NCBI RefSeq assembly: GCF_024679095.1
Contig: NW_026111820.1
Coordinates: 392,252-456,251 of the forward strand
DNA: 64,000 bases
Source of the DNA: Eriocheir sinensis
Lineage: Eukaryota; Arthropoda; Malacostraca; Decapoda; Varunidae
Direction of reading: 5' to 3'
Positions 15,942-32,900 of this stretch are shown here, in pieces. Positions within the stretch are counted from its first letter, which is position 1. Each line of letters opens with the position of its first letter. The translations under genes and the position numbers were made by a program. The notes beneath the pieces are model-generated. The model was given only the letters and a program-made list of their open reading frames with translations, was not told where the DNA came from and ran no database searches.

Positions 15942-18900
15942 TATTTATGTGTATTTTGTATATGTTTTCTCATACAAATTTACATTATTTTATTGGTATT
16001 TTGTCTATTTATTTTGATACGAATTACATGATAATTTGTGTGTTTTGAACATATTTTTTTTATACGTATTTACATTATTTGATGTGTATTTTGTTTATAT
16101 ATTTTTATACAAATTTACATTATTATATGTGCACTTTTATATGTATTTTGATACAAATTTACATTATTTTATGTATTTTGTATATATATTTCAATTCAAA
16201 TTTAGCTTATTTTATGTGTATTTTGTATATCTATTTTAATACAAATTTAATTACTTCTATGTATTTTTGTATATAGTTTTATATAAATTTACATTATTTT
16301 ATGTGTATTTTGTATATATTTTTTTATACGTATTTACTTAATTATATGTGTATTTTGTATATATATTTTTATAGAAATCTACGTTATTTTATGTGTATTC
16401 CTTTATATATTTTGAAACAAATTTACATTGTTTTATATGTATTTTGCGTATCTATTTCAATACAAATTTACCTTATTGTATGTGCATTTTGTATACTTAT
16501 TTTAATACAAAATCAGATATTTTATGTGTTTTCGTATATATATTTTTATAATATATAATATTTATTTTTATATGGGTATTTGGCATCTTAATTTTCATAC
16601 AAATTTACATTATTTTATTAATATTTTGTGTATTTATTTTGATATGATTTTACATTATTCTATTTGTGTTTTGTATCTATTTTTTTATACATATCTACAT
16701 TATTTAATGTTTATTTGTATATATATTAGATACAAATTTACGTTATTTTAAGTGTATATGTTTATATATTTTCCTTCAAATTTACTTTATTTTATGTGTA
16801 TTTTGTATATGTATTTCAAAACAAAATTACCTAATTTTATGTGTTTTTTGTATATTTATTTTCATACAAGTTTAAATTATTTTTGTGTATTTTTGTATAT
16901 AGTTTTATGCAAATTTAGGTTATTTTATTTGTATTTTGTATATCTATTTTCATAGAAATACACATTCTTTTCATGATATTTTGTTTATCTATTTTGACAC
17001 GAATTTATATTATTTAATGTGTATTTTGTATATATATTTTTATACGTATTTACATCATTTCATGTGTATTTTGTATATATATTTCTATAGAAATCTACGT
17101 TATTTTATGTGTATTCGTATATATATTTTGAAACAAATTTACATTCTTTTATGTGTATTTTGCATATTTTCTCAATACAAATTTACCTTATTGTATGTGC
17201 ATTTTGTATATTAATTTTAATACAAATTTGATTATTCTATGTTTATTTTCGAATATGTATTTTTATAAAAATATGCTTTATTTTATGGGTATTTTGCATT
17301 TTTATTTTCATACAAATTAACATTATTTTATTGATATTCTGTGTATTTATTTTGATATGATTTTACATTATTCTATGTGTATTTTGTATATATATTTTAT
17401 ATAAAATATACGTTATTTTATGTATATTTGTTTTCATTTCATACAAATTTACATTATTTTATGTTTTTTTTGTACATGTATTGAAATACAAATTTAACTA
17501 GTTATATGTGTATTTTGTGTATCTATTTTTTATGTATATTTTCATAGAAATTTACTCTATTTTATGAGTATTCGTATATATATTTTCATACAAATTTACG
17601 TTATTGATGTGTATTTTGTATCTATTTCAATACAAATTTACTTTATTGTACGTGCATTTTGTATATTTATTTTAATACAAATTTAATTATTTTAAATGTA
17701 TTTTTGTATATATATTTTTATGCAAATATGTGTTATTATATGGATATTTTTCTTTTTTTTTTTCATACAAATTTACATTATTTTATTGATATTCTGTTTA
17801 TTTATTTTGATACGATTTAACATTATTCTATGTGTATTTTGTAAAAAAATTTTTTATACATATTTACATTATTTAATATGTATTTCTTTATATATTTTCA
17901 TACAAATTTACATTATTTTATGTGTATTTTGTATATATATTTTTCTACGTATTTAAATTATTTTATGTGTATTTTGAATATACATTTTCATAAAAATTTA
18001 CGTTATTTTATTGTGTGTATTCGTATATATTTTGATACATATTTTATACAAATTCTTGTTATTTAATGTGTATTTGTATATATATTTTCATACAAATTTA
18101 TATTATTTTATGTGTATTTTTATCTATATTTCATTACAAATTTACCTTATTTTATGTTTATTTTGTATATTTATCTCATTCAATCTTAAATTATTTTATG
18201 TGTATATTTGTATTTGTATTTAGGTTATTTTATGTGTATTTTCTATATATATTTTCATCCAAAATTACATTATTTTATTGGTATTTTCTTAATTGAATTC
18301 GATACGAATTTAGATTATTTCATAGGTATTTTGTATACATATTTTTATACTCATTTACATTATCTAATCTGTGATTTGTATATATATTTTTATGCAAATT
18401 TATTTGATGTGCATTTTTGTACATATATTTTCATAGAAATTTGCGTTATTTTTTCATACAAATTTATATTATTTCATTGGTATTTTGTTTATTTATTTTG
18501 ATACGAATTACATGAGTATATGTGTATTTTGTACATATTTTTTATACATATTTACATTATTTAATGTGTATTTGTTTAAATATTTTGAAACAAATTTACT
18601 TTATTTTATGTATTTTGTATATATATTTCAATTCAAATTTAGCTAATTTTGTGTGTATTTTGTGTATCTATTTTCATACAAATTTAATTACTTTTGTGTA
18701 TTTTTGTATATGGTTTTATATAAATATACGTTATTTTATGTGTATTTTATATATTTATATTAATACAAATACACATTTTTTTATTGGTATATTGTTTATT
18801 TATTTTGATACGAGTTTACATTAAATTATGTGTATTTTGTATACAATTTTTACACTTATTTACCTCATTTTATGTGTATTTTGTATATATATTTTTAAAG

Positions 18901-19774
18901 AAATCTACGTTATTTTATGTGTATTCGTATATATATTTTGAAACAAATTTACATTGTTTTATATGTATTTTGCATATCTATTTCAATACAAATTTACCTT
19001 ATTGTATGTGTATTTTGTATATTTATTTTAATACAAATTATTTTTTTATGTGTATTTTTGTAAATATATTTTAATAAAAAGCGTTATTTTATGGGTATTT
19101 TGCATCTTTATTTTCATACAAATTTACATTATTTTATTAACATTCTGTGTATTTTTTTATACGATTTTACATTATTCTATTTGTGTTTTGTATATATATT
19201 TTTTATACATATTTACATTATTTAATGAGTATTTTGTATATATATTTTATACAAATTTACGTTAATTTAAGTGTATTTGTTTATATATTTTCATTCAAAT
19301 TTCCATTATTTTATGTGTATTTTGTATATGTATTCCAATACAAATTTACCTAATTTTATGTGTATTTTGTATATTTATTTTCATACAAATTTAATTTATT
19401 TTTGAGTATTTTTATATATAGTTTTATACAAATTTACGTTATTTTATGTGTATTTTATATATGTATTTTCATACAAATACACATTCTCTTATTGATATTT
19501 TCCTTATTTATTTTGACACGAATTTACATTATTTAATGTGTATTTTGTATATATATTTTTATACGTATTTACATCATTTCATGTGTATTTTGTATATATA
19601 TTTTTATAGAAATCTACGTTATTTTATGTGTATTCGTATATATATTTTGAAACAAATCTACATTATTTTATGTCTATTTTCTATATATATTTTCATTCAA
19701 AATTACATTATTTTATTCGTATTTTGTTCTTTTTTTCTCGATACGAATTTAGATTATTTCATGTGTATTTTCTA

Positions 19775-21870
19775 TACATATACATATAGAGTAAATTTCT
19801 ATGAAAATATATATTCAAAATACATATAAAATTATGTAAATAAGTATAAAAATATATATATCAAATACACCTAAAAAAATGAAAATTCGTATCAAAATAA
19901 AAAAAAAAAAATTCCGATAAAAGAACGTATATTTGCAGGAATACACATAAAATATTTAAATTTGTATTGAAATAAATATACAAAATGCACATACAATAAA
20001 GTAAAATTCTATTGAAAGAGATATGCAAAAATACATATAAAACAATGTAAATTTGTTCTAAATATATATACGAATACACATAAAATAACGTAGATTTCTA
20101 TAAAAATATATATACAAAATACACATAAAATTAAGTAAATACGTATAAAAAAATGTATACAATATACACATAAAATAATGTAAATTTGAATCAAAATAAA
20201 TAAACAAAATATCAATAAAAGAATGTGTATATGTATAAATATAAATATACAAAATACACATACAAAATATACATAAAATAAGGTAAATTTATAATGATAT
20301 ATATGTACAAAATACACATAAAATAATGTAAATTTATATGAAAATATATACAAATACACATAAAATACCATGAATTTGTATAAAAATATATATTCAAAAT
20401 AAATATTAAATAATGTAAATGCGTATAAAAAATATATATACAAAGTACATATAAAATAATGTAAACTCGTATCAATATAAATCAACAAAACACCAATAAA
20501 ATAATATATATTTGAATGAAAATAGATTTACAAAATACACATAACATAACTAAAATTTGTATTAAAATAAATACAAAAAATACATAGAAATAATTTGAGT
20601 TTGTATGAAAATATATATACAAAATACGCATAAAACTAGTTAAATTTCTTTTGAAATATATATACAAAATACCCATAAAATATTGTAAATTTGTGTCAAA
20701 ATATATAAACAAATAAACATAAAATAACGTAAATTTGTATGAAAATAATATACAAAATACACATAGAATAGTGTCAAATCGTATCGATATGAATGAGCAG
20801 ATTATCAATGAAATAATGTAAATTTGTATGAAAATAAAGATGCAAAATACCCATGAATAAAGCATATTTTTATATAAATACATAATCAAAAATACACATA
20901 GAATAATTAAATTTGTATTAAAATTAATATACAAAATGCATATACAATAAAGTGAATTTGTATTGAAAAAATATGCAAAATACACATAAAAGTGTAAATT
21001 TGTTTCAAAATCTATATAAGAATACACATAAAATAACGTAGATTTCTATAGAAATATATATACAAAATACACATGAAATGATGTAAATACATATAAAAAT
21101 TTATATTAAAAATACAAATTAAATAATGTAAATTCGCGTAAAAATAAATAAACAAAATATCAATAAAAGAATGTGTATTTGTATGAAAATAGATATACAA
21201 AATACACATGAAATAACCTAAAATTGTATAAAACATTTTAAACATGTATACAAATATATTATATTATATATATTTTTATTGAAATTTGCGATATTTATGT
21301 GTATTTTGTATATGTTTTCTCATACAAATTTACATTATCTTATTGGTATTTTGTTTATTTATTTTGTTACGAATTTACATTATTTTATATGTTCTTTGTA
21401 TATATATTTTTATGCGCATTTACATTATTTGATATTTATTTTGAATATATATTTTTATACAAATTCATGGTATTTTATCTGCATTTGTATATATATTATC
21501 ATAAAAATTTACATTATTTTATGTGTATTTTGTACATATATTTCATGACAAATTTACCTTATTTTATGTTTATTTTGTATATATATTTCATTTAATAATA
21601 AATTATTTTATGTGTTTATTTGAGTTTGTATTTAGGTTATTTTATGTGTATTTTCTATATATATTTTCATCCAAAAAATTACATTATTTTATTGGTATTT
21701 TGTTAATTTAATTCGATAAGAATTTAAATTATTTCATAGGTATTTTGTATACATATTTTTAAACGCATTTACATTATTTAATGTGTGTTTTGTATATATA
21801 TTTTTATGCAAATTTACTTTATTTTATGTGCTTTTTTGTACCATGTGCATGTAAATATGTAAAAAAAAAA
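19775..21870 (-). repeat. 2.1-kb satellite block, copy 2 (inverted)
   Basis: Reverse-complement paralogue of 8783-10,910. It opens with the complement of the tatatgtatatgtatagaaa turn (19,768-19,800), contains the palindromic turn near 21,240-21,280 and closes with ttgtaccatgtgcatgtaaa (about 21,837-21,860). At the place of the TA expansion of copy 1 it has only a short TATATATA near 20,430. Confidence 0.85.
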
Positions 21871-22141
21871 ATACATACAAAATACACAAAATACAAATAA
21901 AATAAGGAGAATTTGTATAAAAATATATACAAAAATACACAAAAATAATTTAAATTTGTTAAAAAAAAAATATATGCAAAATACACATAAAATTAGGCAA
22001 ACTTGTATTGAAATACATATAAAAATTTCACATAAAATAATGTAAATTTGTATGAAAATATATAAACAAATACAAATAAAATAACGTTAATTTGGATAAA
22101 ATATATATACAAAATAAACATTAAATAATGTAAATATCTAT

Positions 22142-22263
<122 letters not shown>

Positions 22264-23714
22264 AAATACACATAGAATAATGTTAAATCGTATCAAAATA
22301 AATAAACAGAATATCAATAAAATAATGTAAATTTGTATGAAAATAAAGATGCAAAATACCCATATTATAACGCATATTTGCATAAAAATATATATACGAA
22401 AATACACATAAAATAATTTAATTTGTTTTAAAATAAATATACAAAATGCACATACAATAAAGTAAATTTGTATTGAAATAGATATGCAAAATACACATAA
22501 ATAATGTAAATTTGTATCAAAATATATATACGAATACACATAAAATAGAGTAAATATCTATGAAAATATACATACACAATGCATATAAAATGATGTAAAT
22601 AAGTATAAAAATATATATATATATATATATCATATACACCTAAATAATGTAAATTCGTATAAAAAAAAATAAAAAAAATTCCGATAAAAAACTTATATTT
22701 GTAGGAAAATAAATATACAGAATACACATAAAATAACGAAAATTTGTATAAAAATATATACAAAAAAAAACACAAAAATAATATCAATTTGTATGAAAAT
22801 TGATATACAAAATACGCATATAATTAGTTAAATTTGTATTTAAATACATGTACATAATACACATAAAATAATGTAAATTTGTATGAAATGAAAACAAATA
22901 CACATAAAATAAGGTACATTTGTATAAAATATATATACAAAATACACATAGAATAACGGAAAATCGTATCAAAATAAGTACACAGAATATCAATAAAATA
23001 ATTTAAATTTGTATGATAATAAAGATGCAAAATACCGATAAAATAAAGCATATTTAAAAAAAAAAATACATATACAAAAATACACATAGAATAATTAAAT
23101 TTGTATTAAAATTAATATACAAAATGCACATACTATAAGGTAAATTTGTATTGAAAAAAAATGCAAAATACACATAAAACAGTGTAAATTTGTTTCAAAA
23201 TATATAAACGAATACACATAAAAAAACGTAGATTTCTATAGGAATATATATACAAAATACACATGAAATTATGTAAATACGTATAAAAATATATATACAA
23301 AATACACATTATATAATGAAAACTCGCGTCAAAATAAATAAACAAAATATCAAACAAAGAATGTGTATTTGTATGAAAATAAATATACAAAATACACATA
23401 AGATAACCTAAATTTGTATAAAACTATATACAAAAATACATAAAAATAATTTAAATTTGTATGAAAATAAATATACAAAATACACATAAAATTAGGTAAA
23501 TTTGTATTTAAATACATATACAAAATACACATAAAATAATGTAAATTTGAATGAAAATACATAAACAAATACACTTAAAATAATGTAAATTTGTATAAAA
23601 AAATATATACAAAACACAAATAGAATAATATAAAATCGTATTAAAATAAATACACAGAATATTAATAAAATAATGTAAATTTGTATGGAAATAAAAGGCT
23701 TTATTTTTTTTGTA

Positions 23715-23745
<31 letters not shown>

Positions 23746-26700
23746 CAAAATACACATAAAAAAAAATTGTACTAAAATAAATATATAAAAAACACACACA
23801 ATAAAGTAAATTTATATTGAAATAGATATGCAAAATACATATAAAACAATGTAAATTTGTTTCAAAATATATATACGAATACACATAAAATAACGTAGAT
23901 TTCTATAAAAATATATATACAAAATACACATAAAATGAAGTAAATACGGATAAAAAAATGTATACAAAATACACATAAAATAATGTAAATTTGTATCAAA
24001 ATAAATAAACAAAATACCAATAAAAGAATGTGTATTTGTATAAATATAAATATACATAATACACATAAAAAGTGTGATATAAATTTACGTTATTTCATGC
24101 GTATTTTTTTATATTTATATTTATACAAATACACCTTCTTTTATTGGTATTATGTTTATTTATTTTGATACGAATTTACATTATTTTATGTGTATTTTGT
24201 ATACATTTTATTTATACGTATTTACTTCATTTTATGTGTATTTTGTATATATATTTTCATAGAAATCTACGTTATTTTATGTGTATTCGTATATATATTT
24301 TGAAACAAATTTACATTGTTTTATATGTATTTTGCATATCTATTTCAATACAAATTTAAATTAGTGTATGTGTATTTTGTATAATTATTTTAATATAAAT
24401 TTAATTTTTTTATGTGTATTTTGGTATATATATTTTTATAAGAAAATGTGTTATTTTATGGGTATTTTTCTTCTTTATTTTCATACAAATTAACATTATT
24501 TTATTAATATTCTGAGTATTTATTTTGATACGATTTTACAATATTCTATTTGTGTTTTCTATATATTTTTTTATACATATTTACATTATTTAGTTTTTAT
24601 TTTGTATATATATTTTATACAAATTTACGTTATTTTAAGTGTATATGTTTATGTATTTTCATTCAAATTTACATTATTTTATGTGTATTTTGTATACGTA
24701 TTTCAACAGAAATTTACCTAATTTTATGTGTATTTTGTATATTTACTTTCATACAAGCTTAAATTATTTTTGTGTATTTTTGTATATATTTTTATACAAA
24801 TTTAGGCTATTTTATGTGTATTTTGTATATCTATTTTCATACAAATACACATTCTTTTATCGATATTTTGTTTACTTATTTTGACGCGAATTTACATTAT
24901 TTAATGTGTATTTTGTATATATATTTTCATACGTATTTACATCATTTTATGTGTATTTTGTATATATATTTCTATAGAAATCTACGTTATTTTATGTGTG
25001 TTTGTATATATATTTTGAAACAAATTTACACTGTTTTATGTGTATTTTGCATATTTTTTCAATACAAATTTTCCTTATTGTATGTGCATTTTGTATATTA
25101 ATTTTAATACAAATTTAATTATTCTATGTGTATTTTTGTATATGTAATTTAATAAAAATATGCTTTATTTTATGGGTATTTTACATCTTTATTTTCTTAC
25201 AAATTTACATTATTTTATTGATACTCTTTTTATTTGTTTTGATACGATTTTACATTATTCCATGTGTATTTTGAATATATATATTTTATACAAATGTACG
25301 TTATTTTATGTGTAATTGTTTTCATTTCACACAAATTTACCTTATTTTATGTATATTTTGTACATGTATTTAAATACAAATTTAACTAATAATATGTGTA
25401 TTTTGTATATCTATTTTCATAGAAATTGAAATTATTTTTTTTTGTGTGTGTGTATATATTTTTATACAAATTTTTGCTATTTCATGTGTATTTTGTATAT
25501 TTATTTTCCAAAATAATATACGTTCTTTTATCGGAATTTTGTTTATTTATTTTGATACGAGTTTACATTATTTTAGGGGTATTTGGTATATATATTTTTA
25601 TACTTATTTGCATCATTATATATGTATTTTGTATGGATATTTTCATAGAAATTTACTCTATTTTATGTGTATTCGTATATATCTTTTGATAAAAAAAATA
25701 TTATTTATGTGTATTTTGCATATCTATTTTAATATAAATTTACGTTATTGTATGTGCATTTTCTATATTTATTTTAAAACAAATTTAATTATTTCATGTG
25801 TATTTTTGTATATTTATTTTTATTACATTTACATTATTTTATTGATATTCTGTTTATTTATTTTTATACGAGTTAATATTATTCTATGTGTATTTTGTAT
25901 ATATATTTTTTCAAACATATTTACATTATTTAATGTTTATTTTGTATATATATTTTATCCAAATTTACGTTATTTTATGTGTATTTCTTTATATATTTTC
26001 ATACAAATTTACATTATTTTATGTGTATTTTGTATATGTATTTCAATACAAATTTGCCTAATTTTATGTGTATTTTGCATATCTATTTTCAAACTAATTT
26101 AACTTATTTTTCTGTATTTTTGTATATATTATTATACAGATTTTAGTTATTTTATTTGTATTTTGTATATATATTTTCCTAAAAATATACACTCTTTTAT
26201 TGGAATTTTGTCTATTTATTTTGATACGAATTTACATTATTTTATGTGTGTTTTGTATATATACTTTTCTACGTATTTAAATTATTTTATGTGTATTTAG
26301 TATATACATTTTCATAAAAATTTACGTTATTTTCTTGTGTGTATTCGTATATATTTTGATACAAATTCTATACAAATTCATGGTATTTTATGTGTATTTG
26401 TATAAATATTTTCATACAAATTTAGATGTGTAATTTGTATATATTTTTTTTATACGTATTTACTTAATTTTATGTGTATTTTGTATATATATTTTTTTAG
26501 AAATCTACGTTATTTTGTGTATTCGTATATATATTTTTAAACAAATTTACATAGTTTTATATGTATTTTGCATATCTATTTCAACACAAATTTACCTTAA
26601 TGAATGTGCATTTTGTATATTTATTTTAATACAAATTTAAATATTTTATGTGTATTTTGCATCTTTATTTTCATACAATTTTACATTATTTTATTAATAT

Positions 26701-27304
26701 TCTGTGTATTTATTTTGATACATTTTTACCCTATTCTATTTGTGTTTTGTATATATGTTTTTCATTCAAATTTGCATTATTTAATGTGTATTTTGTATAT
26801 ATATTTTATACAAATTTACGTTATTTAAAGTGTATTTGTTTATATATTTTAATTCAAATTTACATTATTTTATGTGTATTTTGTATATGTATTTCAATAC
26901 AAATTTACCAAATTTTATGTGTATTTTGTATATTTATTTTCATACAAATTTAAATTATTTTTGTGTATTTTTGTATGTATTTTTTATATATATTTTTATA
27001 GAAAATTACATTTTTTTATGTGTATTCGTATATATATATTTTGAAATAAATTTACCTCGTTTTATGTGTGTTTTGCATATCTATTTCAATACAAATTTAC
27101 CATATTGTACCTGCATTTTGTATATTTATTTTAATACAAATTTAATTATTTGATGTGTGTTTTTTATACATTTTTTTATAAAAATATGCTTTTTTATGGG
27201 TATTTTGCTTCTTTATTTTCATACAAATTTACTTTATTTTATTGATATTCTGTGTATTTATTTTGATACGATTTTACATTATTCTATGTGTATTTTGTAT
27301 GTAT

Positions 27305-28960
27305 TTTTTTTGCATATTTACATGCACATGGTACAAAAATGCACATAAAATAAAGTATATTTGCATAAAAATATATATACAAAACACACATTAATAATGT
27401 AAATGCGTATTAAAATATGTATACAAAATATCTATGAGATAATCTAAATTCTTATCGAATGAAATTAACAAAATACCAATAAAATAATGTATTTTTTTGG
27501 ATTAAAATATATATAGAAAATACACTTAAAATAATCTAAATACAAATACAAATATACACATAAAATAATTTAATATTAAATGAAATAAATATATAAAATA
27601 AACATAAAATAAGGTAAATTTGTAATGAAATATATGTACAAAATACACATAAAATAATGTAAATTTATATGAAAATATATATACAAATGCACATAAAATA
27701 CCATGTATTTGTATAAAGATATATATTCAAAATAAATATCAAATAATGTAAATGCGTATAAAAATATATATACAAAATACATATAAAATAATGTAAATTC
27801 GTATCAAAATAAATAATCAAAATACCAATAAAATAATGTAAATTTGTATGAGAAAACATATACAAAATACACATAAATATCGCAAATTTCAATAAAAATA
27901 TATATAATATAATATATTTTTATACATGTTTAAAATGTTTTATACAATTTTAGGTTAATTTATGTGTATTTTGTATATCTATTTTCATACAAATACACAT
28001 TATTTTATTGATATTTTGTTTATTTATTTTGACGCGAATTTACATTATTTAATGTGTATTTTGTATATAAATTTTTATACGTATTTACATCATTTCATGT
28101 GTATTTTGTATATATATTTCTATAGAAATCTACGTTATTTTATGTGTATTCTTATATAGATTTTGAAACAAATTTACACTTTTATGTGTATTTTGCATAT
28201 TTTTTCAATACAAATTTACTTTATTGTATATGGATTTTGTATATTAATTTTAATACAAATTTAATTATTCTATGTGTATTTTTGTATATGTATTTATATA
28301 AAAAATTTATACGCATTTACATTATTTAAAATTTATTTTGAATTCAAATATACAAATTCATGGAATTTTATGTGTATTTGTATATATTTTCATATAAATT
28401 TACCTTATTTTATGAGTATTTTGTACATATATATCATTACAAATTTACCTTATTTTATGTATATTTTGTATGTGTATTTTGTATATTTATATTTATACAA
28501 ATACACATTCTTTTATTGGTATTTTGTTTATTTATTTTTAATCGAATTTACATTATTTTATGTGTATTTTGTATAAATTTTTTTATACGTATTTACTTAA
28601 TTTTATGTGTATTTTGTATATATATTTTTATAGAAATCCACGTTATCTTATGTGTATTCGTATATATATTTTGAACAAATTTACATTGTTTTATATGTAT
28701 TTTTGCATATCTCTTTCAATACAAGTTTACATTATTGTATATGCATTTTGTATATTTATTTCAATACAAATTTAAATATTTTAAGTGTATTCCTACAAAT
28801 ATACGTTCTTTTATCGGAATTTTTTTTATTTATTTTGATACGAATTTTCATTTTTTTAGGTGTATTTGATATATATATTTTTATACTTATTTACATAATT
28901 TTATATGTATTTTGAATATATATTTTCATAGAAATTTACTCTATATGTATATGTATAGAA
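27305..28960 (+). repeat. 2.1-kb satellite block, copy 3 (deleted)
   Basis: Direct paralogue of 8783-10,910 with the same turn phrases at both ends. After tatgtatttatataaaa (about 28,300) it jumps to tttatacgcatttacatta, skipping the equivalent of about 9715-10,257, roughly 540 bp that include the TA tract site. The joint shares tttata-like microhomology. Confidence 0.83.
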
Positions 28961-31900
28961 AAAACACATGAAATAATCTAAATTCGTATCGAAAAAAATG
29001 AACAAAATACCGATAAAATAATGTAATTTTGAATGAAAATATATATAGAAAATACACCTAAAAGAACATATATACAAATAAATATATACACATAAAATAA
29101 TTTGAATTTGAATGAAAATAGATATAAAAATAAACATAAAATAAGGCAAATTTGTAATTAAATATATATACAAAATACACATAAAATAATGAAGATCTGT
29201 TTCAAAATATATATACGAATACACTTAAAATAACGTAGATTTCTATAGAAATATATATACAAAATACAATTGAAATGATGTAAATACGTATAAAAATATA
29301 TATACAAAATACACATTAAATAATGTAAATTCGTGACAAAATAAATAAGGAAAATATTAATAAGAGAATGTGTATTTGTATGAAAATACATATATAAAAT
29401 ACACATAAAATAACGTAAATTTGTATAAAACTATATATAAAAATACACAAAAATAAATTAAATTTGTATGAAAATAAATATACAAAATACACATAAAATT
29501 AGGTAAATTTGTATTGAAATACATATACAAAATACACATAAAATAATGTAAATTTGAATGAAAATATATAAACAAATACACTTAAATTAATGTAAATTTG
29601 TATAAAATATATACAAAATAGTCATTAAATAATGTAAATATGTATAAAAAATATATATACAAAACACAAATAGAATAATGTAAAATCGTATCAAAAAAAA
29701 TACACAGAATGTTAATAAAATAATGTAAATTTGTATGAAAATAAAGATGCAAAATACCCATAAAATAACGCATTTTCTTTATAAAAATATATTTACAAAA
29801 ATACACAAAAAATTAATTTGTATTAAAATAAATATACAAAATACACATACGATAAGGTAAATCTGTATTGAAATAGATATGCAAAATACATATAAAACAA
29901 TGTAAATTTGTTTCAAAATATATATACGAATACACATAAAATAACGTAGATTTCTATAAAAATATATATACAAAATACACATAAAATGAGGTAAATACGT
30001 ATAAAAAATGTATACACAATACACATAATTTAATGTAAATTCGTATCAAAATAAATAAACAATATACCAATAAAAAAATGTGTATTTGTATTAATATAAA
30101 TATACAAAATACACATAAAATAACGTAAATTTATATAAAACTATATACAAAAATACACAAAAGTAATTAAATTTGTATGAAAATAGATATACAAAATACA
30201 CACAAAATAAGCTAAATTTGAATTGAAATATATATATACAAAATACATAAAATAAAGTTAATTTGTATCAAAATATTTATGCAAATACACATATAATAAC
30301 GTAAATTTGTATAAAAATATATAAACAAAATACACATTAAATAATATAAATACGTATAAAAAATATGTAGAAAATACACATATAATCATGTAATTCGTAT
30401 CAAAATAAATAAACAAAATACCAATGAAATAATATAAATTTGTATGAAAAAACATATACAAAAAACACATAAAATAACGCAAATTTCTATGAAAATATAT
30501 GTACAAAAATGCACATCAAATAAATTTGCATAAAAATATGAGTATAAAAAAAATATGAGTATAAAAATATGTATACAAAATACCTATGAAATAATCTAAA
30601 TTCGTATCGAATTAAATTAAGAAAATACCAATGAAATAATGTAATTTTGGATGAAAATATATATAGAAAATACACATAAAATAACCTAAATACAAATACA
30701 AATATACACATAAAATAATATTAAATTGAATGAGATAAATATACAAAGTAAACATAAAATAAGGTAAATTTGTAATGAAATATATGTAAAAATACACATA
30801 AAATAATATAAATTTGTATCAAAATACATATATACAAATACACATTAAATAACAAGAATTTGTATAAAATTTGTATCAAAATATATACGAATACTCACAA
30901 TAAAATAACGTATCAAAATAAATAAACAGAATATCAATAAAATAATGTAAATTTGTATGAAAATAAAAATGCAAAATATCCATATAATAACGCATATTTG
31001 CATAAAAATATATATACAAAAATACATATAAAATAATTAAATTTGTATTAAAATAAATATACAAAATGCACGTACAATAAAGTAAATTTGTATTGAAATA
31101 GATATGCAAAATACACATCAATAATGTAAATTTGTATGAAAATATATATACGAATACTCATAAAATAACGTAGATTTCTATGAAATGAAAACAAATACAC
31201 ATAAATAACATATATTTTATATAAAATATATATACAAAATACATAGAATAATGTAAAATCATATCAAAATAAATACACAGAATATCAATAAAATAATGTA
31301 AATTTGTATGAAAAAAATGCAAAATACCCATAAAATAAAGCATATTTAAAAAAAATACTTATACAAAAATAAACATAGAATAATCAAATTTGTATTAAAA
31401 TTAATATACAAAATGCACATACAATAAGATAAATTTGTATTGAAAAAATATGCAAAATGCACATAAAACAGTGTAAATTTCTTTCAAAATATATATAGAA
31501 TACACATAAAATAACGTAGATTTCTATAAAATATATATACAAAATACACATAAATTAATTTAAATACGTAGAAAAATATATATACAAAATACACATTAAA
31601 TAATGTAAATTCGTATCAAAATAAATAAACAAAATACTAATAAAAGAATGTGTATTTGTATAAATATAAATATACAAAATACACATAAAATAACGTAAAT
31701 TTATATACAACTATATACAAAAATACATAGAAGTAATTAAATTTGTATTAAAATAGATATACAAAATACACATAAAATAAGCTAAATTTGAAATGAAATA
31801 TATAAACAAAATACATAAAATAATGTAAATTTGTATCAAAATACTTATAAAAATACACATATAATAACGTAAATTTGTATAAAAATATATAAACAAAATA

Positions 31901-32689
31901 AATAATGTAAATACGTATAAAAAAAATGTACAAAATACACAAACATTCATGTAATTCGTATCAAAATATATAGACAAAATACCAATAAAATAATGTAAAT
32001 TTCTATGAGAAAACATATACAAAATACACATAAATAACGCAAATTTCAATAAAAATATATATAATATAATATATTTTTATACATATTTAAAATATTTAAA
32101 AGTATATTTTGTACATATATATTTTATCCAAATTTACGTTATTTTATGTGTATTTGTTTATATATTTTCATACAAATTTACATTATTTTATGTGAGTTTT
32201 GTATATGTATTTCAAAACAAATATGCCTAACTTTATGTGTATTTTGCATATCTATTTTCAAACATATTTAAATTATTTTTGTGTATTTTTGTATATATTT
32301 TTATACAAATTTTAGTTATTTTATTTGTTTTTTGTATATATATTTTCCTACAAATATACATTCTTTTATTGGAATTTTGTGTATTTATTTTGTTACGAGT
32401 TTGTATTATTTTATGTGTATTTTGTATATATATTTTTTCTACGTATTTAAATTATTTTATGTATATTTTATAAATACAATTTCATAAAAATTTACGTTAT
32501 TTTATTGTGTGTATTCGTATATATTTTGAGACAAATTTTATACAAATTCATGTTATTTTATGTGTATTTGTATATATATTTTCATACAAATTTATATTAT
32601 TTTATGTGTATTTTTACATATATTTTATTACAAATTTACCTTATTTTATGTTTATTTTGTATATTTATTTCAATACAAATTTACCTAAT

Positions 32690-32900
32690 ATTATATTTCT
32701 TTTCAAACAAATTTAAATTATTCTTGTGTATTTTTGTATATAGTTTTATACAAATTTAGGTTATTTTATGTACGCATTTACATTATTTAGTGTGTGTTTT
32801 GTATATATATTTTTATGCAAATTTACTTTATTTTATGTGCATTTTTGTATATATATATTTTTATAGACATTTGCTTTATTTGTATATGTTTTCTCATACA
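32690..32900 (+). repeat. Satellite block paired with 41,160-41,360
   Basis: It shares the rare phrase tttatgtacgcatttacatt followed by atttagtgtgtgttttgtat with about 41,231-41,275, and the following units match up to ttgtatatgttttctcatac. At 41,357 the second copy then flips orientation, while this one continues forward. Confidence 0.78.
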
